Positions 46,083 to 54,464 of a stretch of DNA of 54,464 nt are shown one piece after another. Numbering within the stretch: the first letter of the stretch is position 1; every line of letters begins with the position of its first letter. The notes beneath the pieces were generated by a model, which saw only the letters and a list, made by a program, of their open reading frames with translations, did no database searches and was not told the DNA's origin. A program made the position numbers and the translations under genes. The DNA lies in contig JACPFV010000004.1 in assembly GCA_016182805.1 (NCBI GenBank), positions 1 through 54,464 of the forward strand. Reading direction: 5' to 3'. Source of the DNA: Gammaproteobacteria bacterium (lineage in GTDB: Bacteria > Pseudomonadota > Gammaproteobacteria > Nevskiales > Nevskiaceae).

Positions 46083-46439
46083 ATGCGTACGAACAAGATT
46101 GTCGAGATGATCGAAGCGGAACAGGTCGCCAAGAAGCAGGTGCCGGAATTCCGCGCGGGCGACACCGTCGAGGTGAAGGTCAAGGTGAAGGAAGGCGACC
46201 GCGAGCGCCTGCAGGCCTTCGAGGGCGTGGTCATCGCCAAGCGCAACCGCGGCCTCAACTCCGCCTTCACGGTGCGCAAGGTGTCGCACGGCGAGGGCGT
46301 GGAGCGCGTGTTCCTGACCTACTCGCCGCAGGTGGCCGAGATTATCGTGAAGCGCAGGGGCGACGTCGCCCGAGCTAAGCTGTATTTCTTGCGCGAACTC
46401 GCCGGCAAGGCCGCCCGCATCAAGGAGAAGTTGTCCTAA
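46083..46439 (+). CDS. rplS: 50S ribosomal protein L19
   Basis: A 118-residue L19, located at the 30S-50S interface. [57 protein letters not shown] and [18 protein letters not shown] are canonical. It ends [10 protein letters not shown]. Last gene of the operon, with an intrinsic terminator 19 bp downstream. Confidence 0.97.
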   Translation: MRTNKIVEMIEAEQVAKKQVPEFRAGDTVEVKVKVKEGDRERLQAFEGVVIAKRNRGLNSAFTVRKVSHGEGVERVFLTYSPQVAEIIVKRRGDVARAKLYFLRELAGKAARIKEKLS

Positions 46440-46457
46440 CGCGGCACAGTCTCGAAG

Positions 46458-46493
46458 AAGCCGGCGCGATCGCAAGATCCCGCCGGCTTTTTT
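46458..46493 (+). terminator. Intrinsic terminator after rplS
   Basis: AAGCCGGCG and CGCCGGCTT form a 9-bp stem (46458-46466 and 46481-46489) with a 14-nt loop, followed by TTTT. It merges directly into the 71-bp tandem repeat. Confidence 0.85.
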
Positions 46494-46633
46494 GTTGTGC
46501 GGCCCATCCATGGGCCGCAGCCTTCGGCCTCGCTGCGCTCGCCACAATACGTTCCAGACGCATTGTTGTGCGGCCCATCCGTGGGCCGCAGCCTTCGGCC
46601 TCGCTGCGCTCGCCACAATACGTTCCCGACGCA
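46492..46633. repeat. Two tandem copies of a 71-bp palindromic repeat
   Basis: Copy 1 is 46492-46562 and copy 2 is 46563-46633; they differ at two sites, and the next six bases (TTGTTG) begin a third copy that is cut short. Each unit starts TTGTTGTGCGGCCCATCC, holds a hairpin GCGGCCCA-TCC(A/G)-TGGGCCGC, continues GCAGCCTTCGGCCTCGCTGC and ends near ACGTTCC(A/C)GACGCA. It lies between the rplS terminator and alaC. The hairpin layout resembles the structure after purA (22978-23040), suggesting a dispersed REP-like family. Confidence 0.85.
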
Positions 46634-46707
46634 TTGTTGATGTAGCCGGATCGCAATGCTTTAATTCCCCGCTCGCAATAGAACGAGCGCATTTCCAGGA
46701 AACCCTT

Positions 46708-47901
46708 GTGAAAACCGTCTTCCCGCGCATCCAGCGCCTGCCGCCCTATGTCTTCAACATCGTCGGAGATCTGAAGAAGGCGGCCCGAGCCCGTGGCGAG
46801 GACGTGATCGACTTCGGCATGGGCAATCCGGACCAGCCGACGCCGCAGCACATCGTGGACAAGCTGGTGGAATCCGCTTCGCGCACCGGGCACCGCCACA
46901 CGCATCGCTATTCCGTTTCCAAGGGCATTCCGCGCCTGCGCCGCGCGATGGCACGCTGGTACGAGAAACGCTACGGCGTGAGTCTCGATCCCGAGTCCGA
47001 AGTCATCGCAACCATCGGCTCCAAGGAAGGCCTGTCGCACCTTGCGATGGCCACGCTGGGGCAGGGCGACGTGGTGCTGGTGCCCAACCCCGCGTATCCG
47101 ATCCATCCGTACGGCGTGGTGCTGGCCGGCGCCGACGTGCGCCACGTGCGCCTGACGCCCGGCGTCGATTTCTGGGAGGAGCTGCAGCGCGCGATCAAGG
47201 AGACCTGGCCGGCGCCCAAGATGCTCATCCTGAACTTCCCCGGCAATCCGACCACGCAATGCGTGGACCTGGATTTCTTCAGGAAGGCGGTGGACATCTG
47301 CCGCGAGCACGAGATGTGGCTGGTGCACGACCTCGCATACGCCGACATCGTGTTCGACGGCTACAAGGCGCCGTCCGTTCTGGAAGTGCCGGGCGCCAAG
47401 GACCTGGCGGTGGAGTTCTTCACCCTGTCCAAGAGCTACAACATGCCGGGCTGGCGCGTCGGCTTCATGTGCGGCAACCCGACGCTGGTCGGCGCGCTGG
47501 CGCGCATCAAGAGCTACCTCGACTACGGCATGTTCACGCCGATCCAGGTTGCGGCGATCAGCGCGCTGGAAGGGCCGCAGCAGTGCGTGGCCGACATCTG
47601 CGAGATGTACCGCAGACGCCGCGACGTGCTGGCGGACGGCCTCAACCAGGCCGGCTGGGCGGTGGAAAAGCCCAAGGCGACGATGTTCGTCTGGGCCAAG
47701 ATCCCGGAGCCGTTCCGCGCGATGGGCTCGCTCGAGTTCTCCAAGAAGCTGATGGAAGAGGCCAAGGTCGCAGTGTCGCCGGGCATCGGCTTCGGCCAGT
47801 ACGGCGACGACCACGTGCGGTTCTCGCTGATCGAGAACGAGCACCGCACGCGCCAGGCGATCCGCGGCATCAAGAAATTGTTGAGAGGCAACGCACCATG
47901 A
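46708..47901 (+). CDS. alaC: PLP-dependent aminotransferase, alanine transaminase (AlaC) type
   Basis: A 397-residue class I/II aminotransferase. Visible are [17 protein letters not shown] (about 33-49), GSKEGLSHL (PLP phosphate loop), [10 protein letters not shown] (about 175-184), [14 protein letters not shown] (Asp/Tyr cofactor contacts) and [17 protein letters not shown] (Lys that binds PLP). It is most like E. coli AlaC, which makes alanine from pyruvate; other 2-oxo acids are possible. GTG 46708 with AGGAA about 7 bases upstream is preferred; the frame is open through the repeat to 46492, but that part is not protein-like. The stop overlaps the hom start as ATGA. Confidence 0.9.
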   Translation: MKTVFPRIQRLPPYVFNIVGDLKKAARARGEDVIDFGMGNPDQPTPQHIVDKLVESASRTGHRHTHRYSVSKGIPRLRRAMARWYEKRYGVSLDPESEVIATIGSKEGLSHLAMATLGQGDVVLVPNPAYPIHPYGVVLAGADVRHVRLTPGVDFWEELQRAIKETWPAPKMLILNFPGNPTTQCVDLDFFRKAVDICREHEMWLVHDLAYADIVFDGYKAPSVLEVPGAKDLAVEFFTLSKSYNMPGWRVGFMCGNPTLVGALARIKSYLDYGMFTPIQVAAISALEGPQQCVADICEMYRRRRDVLADGLNQAGWAVEKPKATMFVWAKIPEPFRAMGSLEFSKKLMEEAKVAVSPGIGFGQYGDDHVRFSLIENEHRTRQAIRGIKKLLRGNAP

Positions 47902-49208
47902 CGACACCCCTGCGAGTGGGCCTGATCGGCCTGGGCACGGTCGGTCAGGGCGTGATCCGCGTGCTGCGCGGAAACGCGGACGAGATCGCGCGCCGCGCCG
48001 GCCGCCCCATCGTCGTCACCCACGTCGCCGCCCGGGACCTGGGCAGGAAGCGCGACTGCAAGCTCGACGGCATCACCGTGGTCAGCGACGCGCAGTTCGT
48101 CGCCCGCGACGCCGACGTCGACGTGGTGGTGGAAGTCATCGGCGGCATCTCTCCGGCGCGCGAGCTGATCCTGCAGGCGATCGCGCGCGGCAAGTCCATC
48201 GTCACCGCCAACAAGGCCCTGCTGGCCGAGGACGGCAACCGCATCTTCGCCGCCGCGCGTGAGCGGGGCGTGATGGTCGCGTTCGAGGCCGCCGTCGCCG
48301 GCGGCATCCCGATCATCAAGGCGATCCGCGAGGGCCTGGCCGGCAACCGCATCGAGGAGCTGGCCGGCGTCATCAACGGCACCTGCAACTACATCCTCAC
48401 GCAGATGACCGAGCGCGGCCAGGACTTCGCCACCGCGCTGGCCGAGGCACAGCGCCTGGGCTACGCCGAGGCCGATCCGCGCTTCGACGTCGAGGGCGTG
48501 GACGCCTCGCACAAGCTGACCATTCTCGCCGCCATCGCCTTCGGCATGCCGCTGGCCTTCGACCAGGTCGCGATCGAGGGCATCACCGGCGTCCAGGCGC
48601 AGGACATCCAGGCGGCGCGCAGCCTCGGCTACCGCATCAAGCACCTGGGCATCGCCAAGCGCACCGGCAAGGGCGTGGAGCTGCGCACGCAGACCACGCT
48701 GATCCCGGACGACCGCCTGCTGGCGAAAGTCGACGGCGTACTGAACTCCATCGTGCTCAAGGGCAACGCCGTGGGTCGCATCGGGTTCTACGGCCGCGGC
48801 GCCGGCGGCGACCCGACCGCCTCGGCGGTGGTCGCGGACCTGGTGGACGTGGCGCGCCTGTCCGGCGCGGACCGCCGCCATTTCGTGCCGGCCCTGGCGT
48901 TCCAGCCGGACAGCGTGCGCGAGCTGCCGGTGCTGCCCATCGGGGAGATCGAGAGTGCGCAGTACCTGCGCCTGCGCGTGGCCGACACGCCCGGCGTGCT
49001 CAAGGCCATCACTTCGATCCTGGCCGAGTCGGACATCAGCATCGAGGCGATCCTGCAGAAGGAGCCGCGCGGCGGCGAGGACGCCACCATCGCGATCATC
49101 ACGTCGGTCGTGCCGGAGCAGCGCTTCAACGCCGCGCTCGACAAGATCCGCCGCCTGCCGTTCGTGCGCGAAGGGCTGTCGCGCTTCCGCGTCGAGCACT
49201 TCGACTGA
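47898..49208 (+). CDS. hom: Homoserine dehydrogenase
   Basis: A 436-residue monofunctional enzyme reducing aspartate semialdehyde to homoserine. [17 protein letters not shown] (7-23) is the NAD(P) Rossmann loop; VTANKALLA and [22 protein letters not shown] follow; [11 protein letters not shown] and [20 protein letters not shown] hold the substrate and catalytic Lys region. A C-terminal ACT domain (about 350-430, [30 protein letters not shown]) suggests threonine feedback. It is not fused to aspartokinase. Coupled to alaC (ATGA) and to the GNAT gene (TGATG), it forms the threonine branch with thrC. Confidence 0.96.
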   Translation: MTTPLRVGLIGLGTVGQGVIRVLRGNADEIARRAGRPIVVTHVAARDLGRKRDCKLDGITVVSDAQFVARDADVDVVVEVIGGISPARELILQAIARGKSIVTANKALLAEDGNRIFAAARERGVMVAFEAAVAGGIPIIKAIREGLAGNRIEELAGVINGTCNYILTQMTERGQDFATALAEAQRLGYAEADPRFDVEGVDASHKLTILAAIAFGMPLAFDQVAIEGITGVQAQDIQAARSLGYRIKHLGIAKRTGKGVELRTQTTLIPDDRLLAKVDGVLNSIVLKGNAVGRIGFYGRGAGGDPTASAVVADLVDVARLSGADRRHFVPALAFQPDSVRELPVLPIGEIESAQYLRLRVADTPGVLKAITSILAESDISIEAILQKEPRGGEDATIAIITSVVPEQRFNAALDKIRRLPFVREGLSRFRVEHFD

Positions 49209-49834
49209 TGCCGGCACCGACCACGCCGGCCTTCGCGCCGGCGCCCGTCGTGCTTTCCGGGCGCCGCGTGCGCCTGGAGCCGCTCGCCGCCGAGCATCTG
49301 CCGGCGCTGCTGCGGGCGGGCGGCGACCCGGCGATCTGGACCTGGTATCCGCGGCCGTTCCACACGCCGGAGGGCATGGCCCTGTTTGTGGACACCGCGC
49401 TGCGCGGCCAGCGCGAAGGGCATATGCTCGGTTTCGCGACGCTGCGCGCCGACAGCGGCGAGGTCGTCGGCAGCACGCGCTTCTGCGCCATGGACGTCGC
49501 CCATCGGCGCGCCGAAATCGGCTGGACCTGGCTGGCCCCGCGCTACCAGCGAACCGCCGCCAACACCGAGGCCAAGTACCTCATGCTGCGGCACGCCTTC
49601 GAGACCTGGGGCCTCAATCGCGTGGAGTTCAAGACCGATTCCTTGAACGAGCCTTCGCGCCGCGCCTTGCTACGGCTGGGCGCCCGGGAGGAAGGCGTTT
49701 TCCGCAACCACATGATCATGCATACCGGCCGCCTGCGGCATTCCGCGTACTACAGCATCATTGCGGACGAATGGCCGGGCGTTAAGGCGGCGCTGGAGCA
49801 GAAACTGGCGCGGCCGTCCGGCTTTCCCGACTGA
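49208..49834 (+). CDS. GNAT-family N-acetyltransferase (RimJ/RimL-like)
   Basis: A 208-residue GNAT protein. It starts with a long VVLSGRRVRLEPLAAEHLPALL segment; the acetyl-CoA pocket is around RYQRTAANTEAKYLMLRHAFETWGLNRVEFKTDSLNEPSRRALLRLGAREEGVFRNHMIMHTGRLRHSAYYSI (about 118-190), typical of the RimJ/RimL/YdaF group. Such enzymes acetylate protein N-termini, small molecules or toxins; the substrate is unknown. ATG 49208 shares a base with the hom stop. Its placement between hom and thrC is unusual but looks co-translated. Confidence 0.83.
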   Translation: MPAPTTPAFAPAPVVLSGRRVRLEPLAAEHLPALLRAGGDPAIWTWYPRPFHTPEGMALFVDTALRGQREGHMLGFATLRADSGEVVGSTRFCAMDVAHRRAEIGWTWLAPRYQRTAANTEAKYLMLRHAFETWGLNRVEFKTDSLNEPSRRALLRLGAREEGVFRNHMIMHTGRLRHSAYYSIIADEWPGVKAALEQKLARPSGFPD

Positions 49835-49851
49835 CTTCACCGCTCAAGACC

Positions 49852-50973
49852 ATGACTCGATACACCGGCCTCATCGACACCTACCGCAGCCGCCTGCCGG
49901 TGGCGCCCAATGTCCGCGCCATAAGCCTGGGCGAGGGACGCACGCCGCTGATCCGCCTGGAGAACGTCCCGCGCGAGATCGGGTTTCAGGGCGAGCTGTA
50001 CGTGAAGTTCGAAGGTCTGAACCCGACCGGCTCGTTCAAGGACCGCGGCATGACCATGGCGGTCACGCAGGCCGTGCACGAGGGTTCCAGGGCGATCATT
50101 TGCGCGTCGACCGGCAATACCTCCGCCGCCGCGGCGGCCTATGCCGCCCGCGCCGGAATCACGGCCTTCGTCCTGATCCCGGAGGGCAAGATCGCGCTGG
50201 GCAAGCTGGCGCAGGCGATCATGCATGGCTCGGTCGTGGTGCAAATCCAGGGCAATTTCGACGACGGCATGCGGCTGGTGAAGGAGGTCGGGCGCACCCT
50301 GCCCGTGACCATCGTCAATTCGATCAATCCGTTCCGCCTGCAGGGGCAGAAGACCGCGGCCTTCGAGATTGTCGAAGCCCTAGGCCGTGCGCCGGACTTC
50401 CACTGCCTGCCGGTAGGCAACGCCGGCAACATCACCGCGCACTGGATCGGATATTCCGAGGCGGCCGGCCAAGAAACGGGCGCGCATACCCTGCCCAAAG
50501 AAAAGCGGACCTACGATCAGTCCGCCTTTACGAAGGACCGCCCGCGAATGGTCGGATATCAGGCCTCGGGCAGTGCGCCATTTCTTCGCGGAGGGCGCGT
50601 CGAGCAGCCGGAGACGGTCGCCACCGCGATTCGCATCGGCGACCCGCAGAGCTGGGAGCAGGCCTGGACGGTACAGAAGGAGTCGGGCGGCTGGTTCGAC
50701 GAATGCACCGATGGCGAAATCCTCGCCGCGCAGAGGCTGCTCGCGGTCAGGGAAGGCGTGTTCTGCGAGCCGGCGTCGGCAACCTCGCTGGCCGGCGCCC
50801 TGCGCGACATTAAGGCCGGCAAGATTGCGCCGCGCAGCGTGGTCGTGTGCACGCTGACCGGCCACGGCCTCAAGGACCCGGACAGCGCCATGCGCGACGG
50901 TCTCAAGGGCGTGGTTCAGGTGAAGGCGGAGCGGGCGGCGGTCGAGCAGGCCTTGGCCGAGCGCCTGAAGTAG
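49852..50973 (+). CDS. thrC: Threonine synthase
   Basis: A 373-residue fold-type II PLP enzyme converting O-phosphohomoserine to threonine. PTGSFKDRGMTMAV (about 60-73) holds the PLP Lys; STGNTSAAAAAYAARAG is the Asn/Ser substrate loop; GNAGNITAHWIGY binds the phosphate; CTLTGHGLKDPDSA is near the C-terminus. This is the shorter Bacillus/plant-like class of 350-400 residues rather than the longer E. coli class. It begins 17 bp after the GNAT gene and completes the hom-thrC branch. Confidence 0.95.
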   Translation: MTRYTGLIDTYRSRLPVAPNVRAISLGEGRTPLIRLENVPREIGFQGELYVKFEGLNPTGSFKDRGMTMAVTQAVHEGSRAIICASTGNTSAAAAAYAARAGITAFVLIPEGKIALGKLAQAIMHGSVVVQIQGNFDDGMRLVKEVGRTLPVTIVNSINPFRLQGQKTAAFEIVEALGRAPDFHCLPVGNAGNITAHWIGYSEAAGQETGAHTLPKEKRTYDQSAFTKDRPRMVGYQASGSAPFLRGGRVEQPETVATAIRIGDPQSWEQAWTVQKESGGWFDECTDGEILAAQRLLAVREGVFCEPASATSLAGALRDIKAGKIAPRSVVVCTLTGHGLKDPDSAMRDGLKGVVQVKAERAAVEQALAERLK

Positions 50974-50996
50974 CGTTCGGGATTCACCACCGAAGG

Positions 50997-51046
50997 CGCA
51001 GAGCACGCAGAGTTTCAAGGAGATGCGGGCCTCTGCGTGCTCCGCG
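50997..51046. repeat. Inverted repeat between thrC and recJ
   Basis: CGCAGAGCACGCAGAG (50997-51012) and CTCTGCGTGCTCCGCG (51031-51046) are complementary with one mismatch across an 18-nt spacer. The motif, with the flanking CACCGAAGG, resembles the dispersed palindromic units seen in many genomes. It ends 11 bp before the recJ ATG and could fold in the leader. Confidence 0.7.
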
Positions 51047-51057
51047 GCGATTACTCC

Positions 51058-52761
51058 ATGACCGAGCCCCAGATCCGCCGGCGTGCACCCGCTTCCGATG
51101 CGGCTTTGCCCGCCGCACTGCATCCGGTCCTGCGGCGCGTCTACGCGCAGCGCGGGGTGCGCGGCGGGCACGAGCTGGCGCTCGACCTGAAGCACCTGCT
51201 GAACCCGCGCGAGCTGCGCGGGCTCGACCGCGCCGGCGAGCTGCTGGAGCACGCCGTCTGCGGCGACCGGCGCATCGTGGTCGTGGGCGACTACGACGCC
51301 GACGGCGCCACCGGCACGGCGCTCGCGGTGTCGGTTCTGCGGGCCTGCGGCGCGCGCAACGTCGACTTCCTGGTGCCGAGCCGCTTCAAACAGGGTTACG
51401 GCCTGTCGCCGGCGATCGCGGAGGCGGCCGGGGAGATGGGCGCCGAGCTGCTGATCACGGTGGACAACGGCATCGCCAGCATTTCCGGCGTCGCGGCCGC
51501 CAAGGCGGCCGGCGTGTCCGTGCTGGTGACGGATCACCATCTGGCCGGCGCGGAGTTGCCGGCGGCAGACGCCATCGTCAACCCGAACCAGCCCGGCTGC
51601 GGCTTTCCGAGCAAGCACCTGGCCGGCGTCGGCGTGATGTTCTACGTGCTGTCGGCGCTGCGCGCGCGCCTGCGCGAGCGCGGCCAGTTCCGCGACCGCG
51701 CGGAGCCCAATCTGGCCGAGGCGCTGGACCTGGTAGCCGTCGGCACGGTCGCCGACGTGGTGCGGCTGGACCACAACAACCGCATCCTGGTCGCGCAGGG
51801 CCTGCAACGCATCCGCGACCGCCGTGCGCGACCCGGCATCCTGGCGCTGTTGCAGGCGGCCGGCCGCAAGGCGGAGGACGTCACCAGCGCCGATCTGGGG
51901 TTCGCGATCGGGCCGCGGCTCAATGCCGCCGGGCGGCTGGAGGACATGCGCCTGGGCATCGAGTGCCTGCTGGCGCCGACGCTGGAGGCGGCGTTACCGC
52001 TGGCGCAGGAACTGGATCGCCTCAACCGCGAGCGCCGCGAGATCGAGGCGCAGATGCGGGACGAGGCGATGGACATGGTCGCCGGCCTCGACAGCGCCGC
52101 GGTCGGCGTGAGCCTGTTCGATGCCAGCTGGCACGAAGGCGTGGTCGGCCTGGTGGCCTCGCGCGTCAAGGAACGGCTGCACCGGCCGGCGATCGCCTTC
52201 GCCCGCGCGCACGAGGCCGGCATGCTCAAAGGCTCGGCGCGCTCGATCGCCGGGCTGCACATGCGCGATGCGCTGGCGCTGGTGGATGCGCGCCGGCCCG
52301 GCCTGATCGCGCGCTTCGGCGGTCACGCCATGGCCGCCGGCCTCAGCCTGCCGGAAGCGCGCTTCGCGGAATTCGGCGAGCTGTTCGACGAGGTGTGCCG
52401 GCAGAGCCTGGACGACGCGGCGCTGGAGCGGGTGGTCGAGACCGACGGCGAGCTGGCGGCCGGCGAGCTGTCGCTGGACACGGCCTTGGCGCTGGAGCAT
52501 GCCGGGCCCTGGGGTCAAGGCTTCCCGGAGCCCTGGTTCGACGGCTGCTTCCAAGTGGAGCAGGCGCGCGTGGTCGGCGAGCGGCACGTGCGCTACCGCC
52601 TGCGCGGGCCGCAGGGGAGGGCGATCGACGGCATCGATTTCGGCGGTGTGGAGCGGCAGATAACGCGCGGCCGGGCTGAAATCGTCTACCGCCTGGGCGT
52701 GAGTCGTTACCAGGGCCTCGAGAGCGCCGAACTGCGGATCGAGCTGCTGCGATCGACCTGA
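51058..52761 (+). CDS. recJ: Single-stranded-DNA-specific exonuclease RecJ
   Basis: A 567-residue DHH-family 5'-to-3' exonuclease on single-stranded DNA, used in RecF-pathway recombination and mismatch repair. Motifs: VVVGDYDADGATGTAL (about 76-91), LLITVDNGIAS (about 132-142), LVTDHHLAGAELPAADAIVNPNQ (DHH, about 158-180), VAVGTVADVVRL, and the DHHA1 region with SARSIAGLHMRDAL and GGHAMAAGLSL (about 420-431), then an OB-fold. ATG 51058 gives the homologous MTEPQIRRR start; the frame is open to GTG 51037. An inverted repeat lies just upstream. The last 55 bp overlap the convergent ATPase gene. Confidence 0.94.
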   Translation: MTEPQIRRRAPASDAALPAALHPVLRRVYAQRGVRGGHELALDLKHLLNPRELRGLDRAGELLEHAVCGDRRIVVVGDYDADGATGTALAVSVLRACGARNVDFLVPSRFKQGYGLSPAIAEAAGEMGAELLITVDNGIASISGVAAAKAAGVSVLVTDHHLAGAELPAADAIVNPNQPGCGFPSKHLAGVGVMFYVLSALRARLRERGQFRDRAEPNLAEALDLVAVGTVADVVRLDHNNRILVAQGLQRIRDRRARPGILALLQAAGRKAEDVTSADLGFAIGPRLNAAGRLEDMRLGIECLLAPTLEAALPLAQELDRLNRERREIEAQMRDEAMDMVAGLDSAAVGVSLFDASWHEGVVGLVASRVKERLHRPAIAFARAHEAGMLKGSARSIAGLHMRDALALVDARRPGLIARFGGHAMAAGLSLPEARFAEFGELFDEVCRQSLDDAALERVVETDGELAAGELSLDTALALEHAGPWGQGFPEPWFDGCFQVEQARVVGERHVRYRLRGPQGRAIDGIDFGGVERQITRGRAEIVYRLGVSRYQGLESAELRIELLRST

Positions 52762-54464
52762 AGGTCGGGCCGCGGGCGACGACTGCGTTTCATGGATGCT
52801 CCTTGTCGCTGGGGAGCGGTCCTTGGACCGCTAAGGCTCCGTTGCGGTTGCCGGGAGCGGACGCCCGGCGCCGCAGGCATTTCGCGCTTTCGATCAGCGC
52901 CAGAGGAATAAGGCTCTGTAAATAAATAACGGTAACAACTGACTTGGTAAACAACCGGTCCGACCAGGCTCTCGAACGCTGAACCCGTCACCTTTATTTC
53001 TTGCCGCCGCCTAAAGCCCACCCCCAGCGCGAGCGCACACTCGGCCAGGCCGATCGCGGAGATGCGGAACAGCGCTTGCGTGGCCGGTATGTGATGGATG
53101 CCGATCTGCACCAGCAGCGAAACCAGCACGATCCCGAACAGGCGCATGTTGGTGAACAGGCCGACCTCCCAGAACGGCCGGGTTGCGCTGCGGGCGGCGA
53201 ATGCACGCAGCAACTCGGAGAACACCAGCGTGGTGAAGGCGAGGTTGCGCGCTTGGTCGACGTCGCGGGTTGCCAGAGCCCAGGCGAACACGCCGAGCGC
53301 GACCGCGGCCTCCACCAGGCCTATCGCCACGACCGTGGCCCACTGCGGCGGCCCGAGGATGGGCTCGCGCGGGTCGCGCGGCGGCCGGCGCAGGGCGTTG
53401 CGGCTCACCGGGTCGGTCACCAGCGCGAGCGCCGGCAGGCCGTCGGTCACCAGGTTGATCCACAATAGGTGCAGCGGTAGCAGCGGCAGGGGCAATCCGA
53501 TCAGCGCCGCCGCGAACATCACCGCCAGCTCGCCGGCGTTGCCGGCCAGCAGGTAGACCAGCGTCTTGCGGATGTTGTCGAAGATGCCGCGGCCTTCCTC
53601 GACCGCCGCAACGATGCTCGCGAAGTTGTCGTCGGCCAGGACCATGTCGGAGGCTTCGCGCGTCACCTCGGTGCCGCTGCGGCCCATGGCGATGCCGATG
53701 TGTGCCTCGCGCAGCGCCGGCGCGTCGTTGACACCGTCGCCGGTCATCGCCACGACCGCGCCGCGCGCCTTCCAGCGGCGCACGATCTGCAGCTTGTCCT
53801 CCGGCGTCGCGCGCGCATGCACCACATCCTCGGGCGCCTCGCCGGGCTTGAGGATGCCCAGTTCCTGCGCGATCGCCCGCGCCGTAGCGGGGTGGTCGCC
53901 GGTGATCATCACGGTACGGATGCCGGCTTGGCGCGCGCGGGCGACCGCATCGATCGCCTCGGTGCGCGGCGGGTCGGCAATGCCGACCAGGCCCAGCAGC
54001 TCCAGCTCGCGCTCCTCGGCACCGCGGCCGACCGCCACGGCCAGCACGCGCAAGCCGCGCGCCGCCATGTCGGCGTTGGCTTCGGCAACGCCGTCCGGCG
54101 CCTGCCGGCATAGCGGGAGCAGCATCTCCACCGCGCCCTTGGCGTAGAGTTGGCCGTCGGCGCGCAGGATGGACATGCGCTTGCGCACGGAATCGAAGGG
54201 GTTGACCGCGACGCGCGGCCGCTGCGCCTCGAGGTCGGCGCGGCGGATGCCGCGCTCCGCTGCCGCGACCAGCAGCGCCACCTCGGTCGGATCGCCGACG
54301 CCGCCGCGCTCGTCCGCGGCCAGCTCGGCGTCGTTGCAGGCGGCCGCGGCGTCGAGCAGGCGCAGGTGATCCGGGCCCCACAGCTCGCGCACCGTCATGA
54401 CGCCGGTGGTCAGCGTGCCGGTCTTGTCGGTGCAGACCACGGTGGCGCAGCCCAGCGTCTCGAC
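52707..54464 (-). CDS. P-type cation-transporting ATPase (partial, N-terminus outside window)
   Basis: The C-terminal two-thirds of a P2-type ATPase; the frame enters at the right edge and 585 residues are visible. It starts with VETLGCATVVCTDKTGTLT (phosphorylated Asp in DKTGTLT), then the nucleotide domain with YAKGAVEMLL, TGDHPATARAIAQELG, MTGDGVNDAPALREAHIGIAMG (hinge) and the C-terminal membrane domain with AGNAGELAVMF and LLWINLVTDGLPALAL. This resembles Ca2+- or other cation-pumping SERCA/PMR1-type ATPases. The membrane domain ends near RRRQEIK, at about 53003. After that the frame runs about 95 more low-complexity, Arg/Ser-rich residues through an AT-rich gap into recJ, so the true end may be near 52990. 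Confidence 0.85.
   Translation of the reverse strand, partial: VETLGCATVVCTDKTGTLTTGVMTVRELWGPDHLRLLDAAAACNDAELAADERGGVGDPTEVALLVAAAERGIRRADLEAQRPRVAVNPFDSVRKRMSILRADGQLYAKGAVEMLLPLCRQAPDGVAEANADMAARGLRVLAVAVGRGAEERELELLGLVGIADPPRTEAIDAVARARQAGIRTVMITGDHPATARAIAQELGILKPGEAPEDVVHARATPEDKLQIVRRWKARGAVVAMTGDGVNDAPALREAHIGIAMGRSGTEVTREASDMVLADDNFASIVAAVEEGRGIFDNIRKTLVYLLAGNAGELAVMFAAALIGLPLPLLPLHLLWINLVTDGLPALALVTDPVSRNALRRPPRDPREPILGPPQWATVVAIGLVEAAVALGVFAWALATRDVDQARNLAFTTLVFSELLRAFAARSATRPFWEVGLFTNMRLFGIVLVSLLVQIGIHHIPATQALFRISAIGLAECALALGVGFRRRQEIKVTGSAFESLVGPVVYQVSCYRYLFTEPYSSGADRKREMPAAPGVRSRQPQRSLSGPRTAPQRQGASMKRSRRPRPDLQVDRSSSIRSSALSRPW

Noticed and set aside
46492-46633. CRISPR-like array
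   Set aside because: The two units abut without spacers, are too long and there are no cas genes.
46492-46707. Extension of the aminotransferase start through the tandem repeat
   Set aside because: The peptide repeats every 71 bp, is not protein-like, and the conserved domain starts after GTG 46708.

Overview
This is a GC-rich stretch of a gammaproteobacterial chromosome. Two housekeeping gene orders point to that class: hflK-hflC-yjeT-hisZ-purA-tRNA-Leu-rnr-rlmB-rpsF-rpsR-rplI-dnaB-alr-radA, and yfjD-ypjD / ffh-rpsP-rimM-trmD-rplS. The alaC-hom-thrC-recJ block fits as well. A lineage near Xanthomonadales/Nevskiales is plausible but cannot be fixed from the sequence alone. Most genes sit on very tight overlaps (ATGA, TGATG), so start codons can often be assigned with confidence.

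Region 1 (1-18095) is a surface-polysaccharide locus. Three or four plus-strand genes (GT4 glycosyltransferase, Wzy/WaaL-like membrane protein, lipoteichoic-acid-synthase-like phosphotransferase) converge on a minus-strand operon of about 12.4 kb. That operon runs from a TylF-like methyltransferase (16500) through a Wzx-like flippase, an unrecognised 104-residue protein, an FkbM methyltransferase, two tandem methyltransferase/GT8 pairs, two GT2 transferases and a secreted metallophosphoesterase to a CDP-glycerol glycerophosphotransferase (TagF-like, ending 4042). A divergent acyltransferase-3 gene closes the locus. One GT8 is broken by a short deletion and frameshift. TagF-like and LtaS-like enzymes together in a Gram-negative polysaccharide locus suggest a glycerol-phosphate-decorated or teichoic-acid-like surface polymer. 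This is the best candidate here for an undescribed system.

Region 2 (18177-32170) holds conserved genes: the HflKC membrane complex, a short HisZ, PurA, tRNA-Leu(CAG), RNase R, an OmpA-like lipoprotein, RlmB, the S6/S18/L9 ribosomal operon, DnaB and alanine racemase. Two oddities stand out. A diverged duplicate of the purA start region forms a small upstream ORF that overlaps purA, with a 17-bp inverted repeat around the real start. DnaB carries a 489-residue intein with LAGLIDADG motifs, inserted in its Walker A loop.

Region 3 (32190-43009) contains a three-gene phospho-signalling operon (CHASE2-type Ser/Thr kinase, PP2C phosphatase, two-FHA protein), then RadA, a chromate-transporter family protein, an NnrU-like protein, a CorC/YfjD-like protein, YpjD and an MBL-fold hydrolase.

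Region 4 (43068-54464) contains ffh, the rpsP-rimM-trmD-rplS operon (rimM apparently starts at CTG), a 71-bp tandem repeat, alaC-hom-GNAT-thrC, recJ preceded by an inverted repeat, and the C-terminal part of a P-type cation ATPase that runs off the window end.
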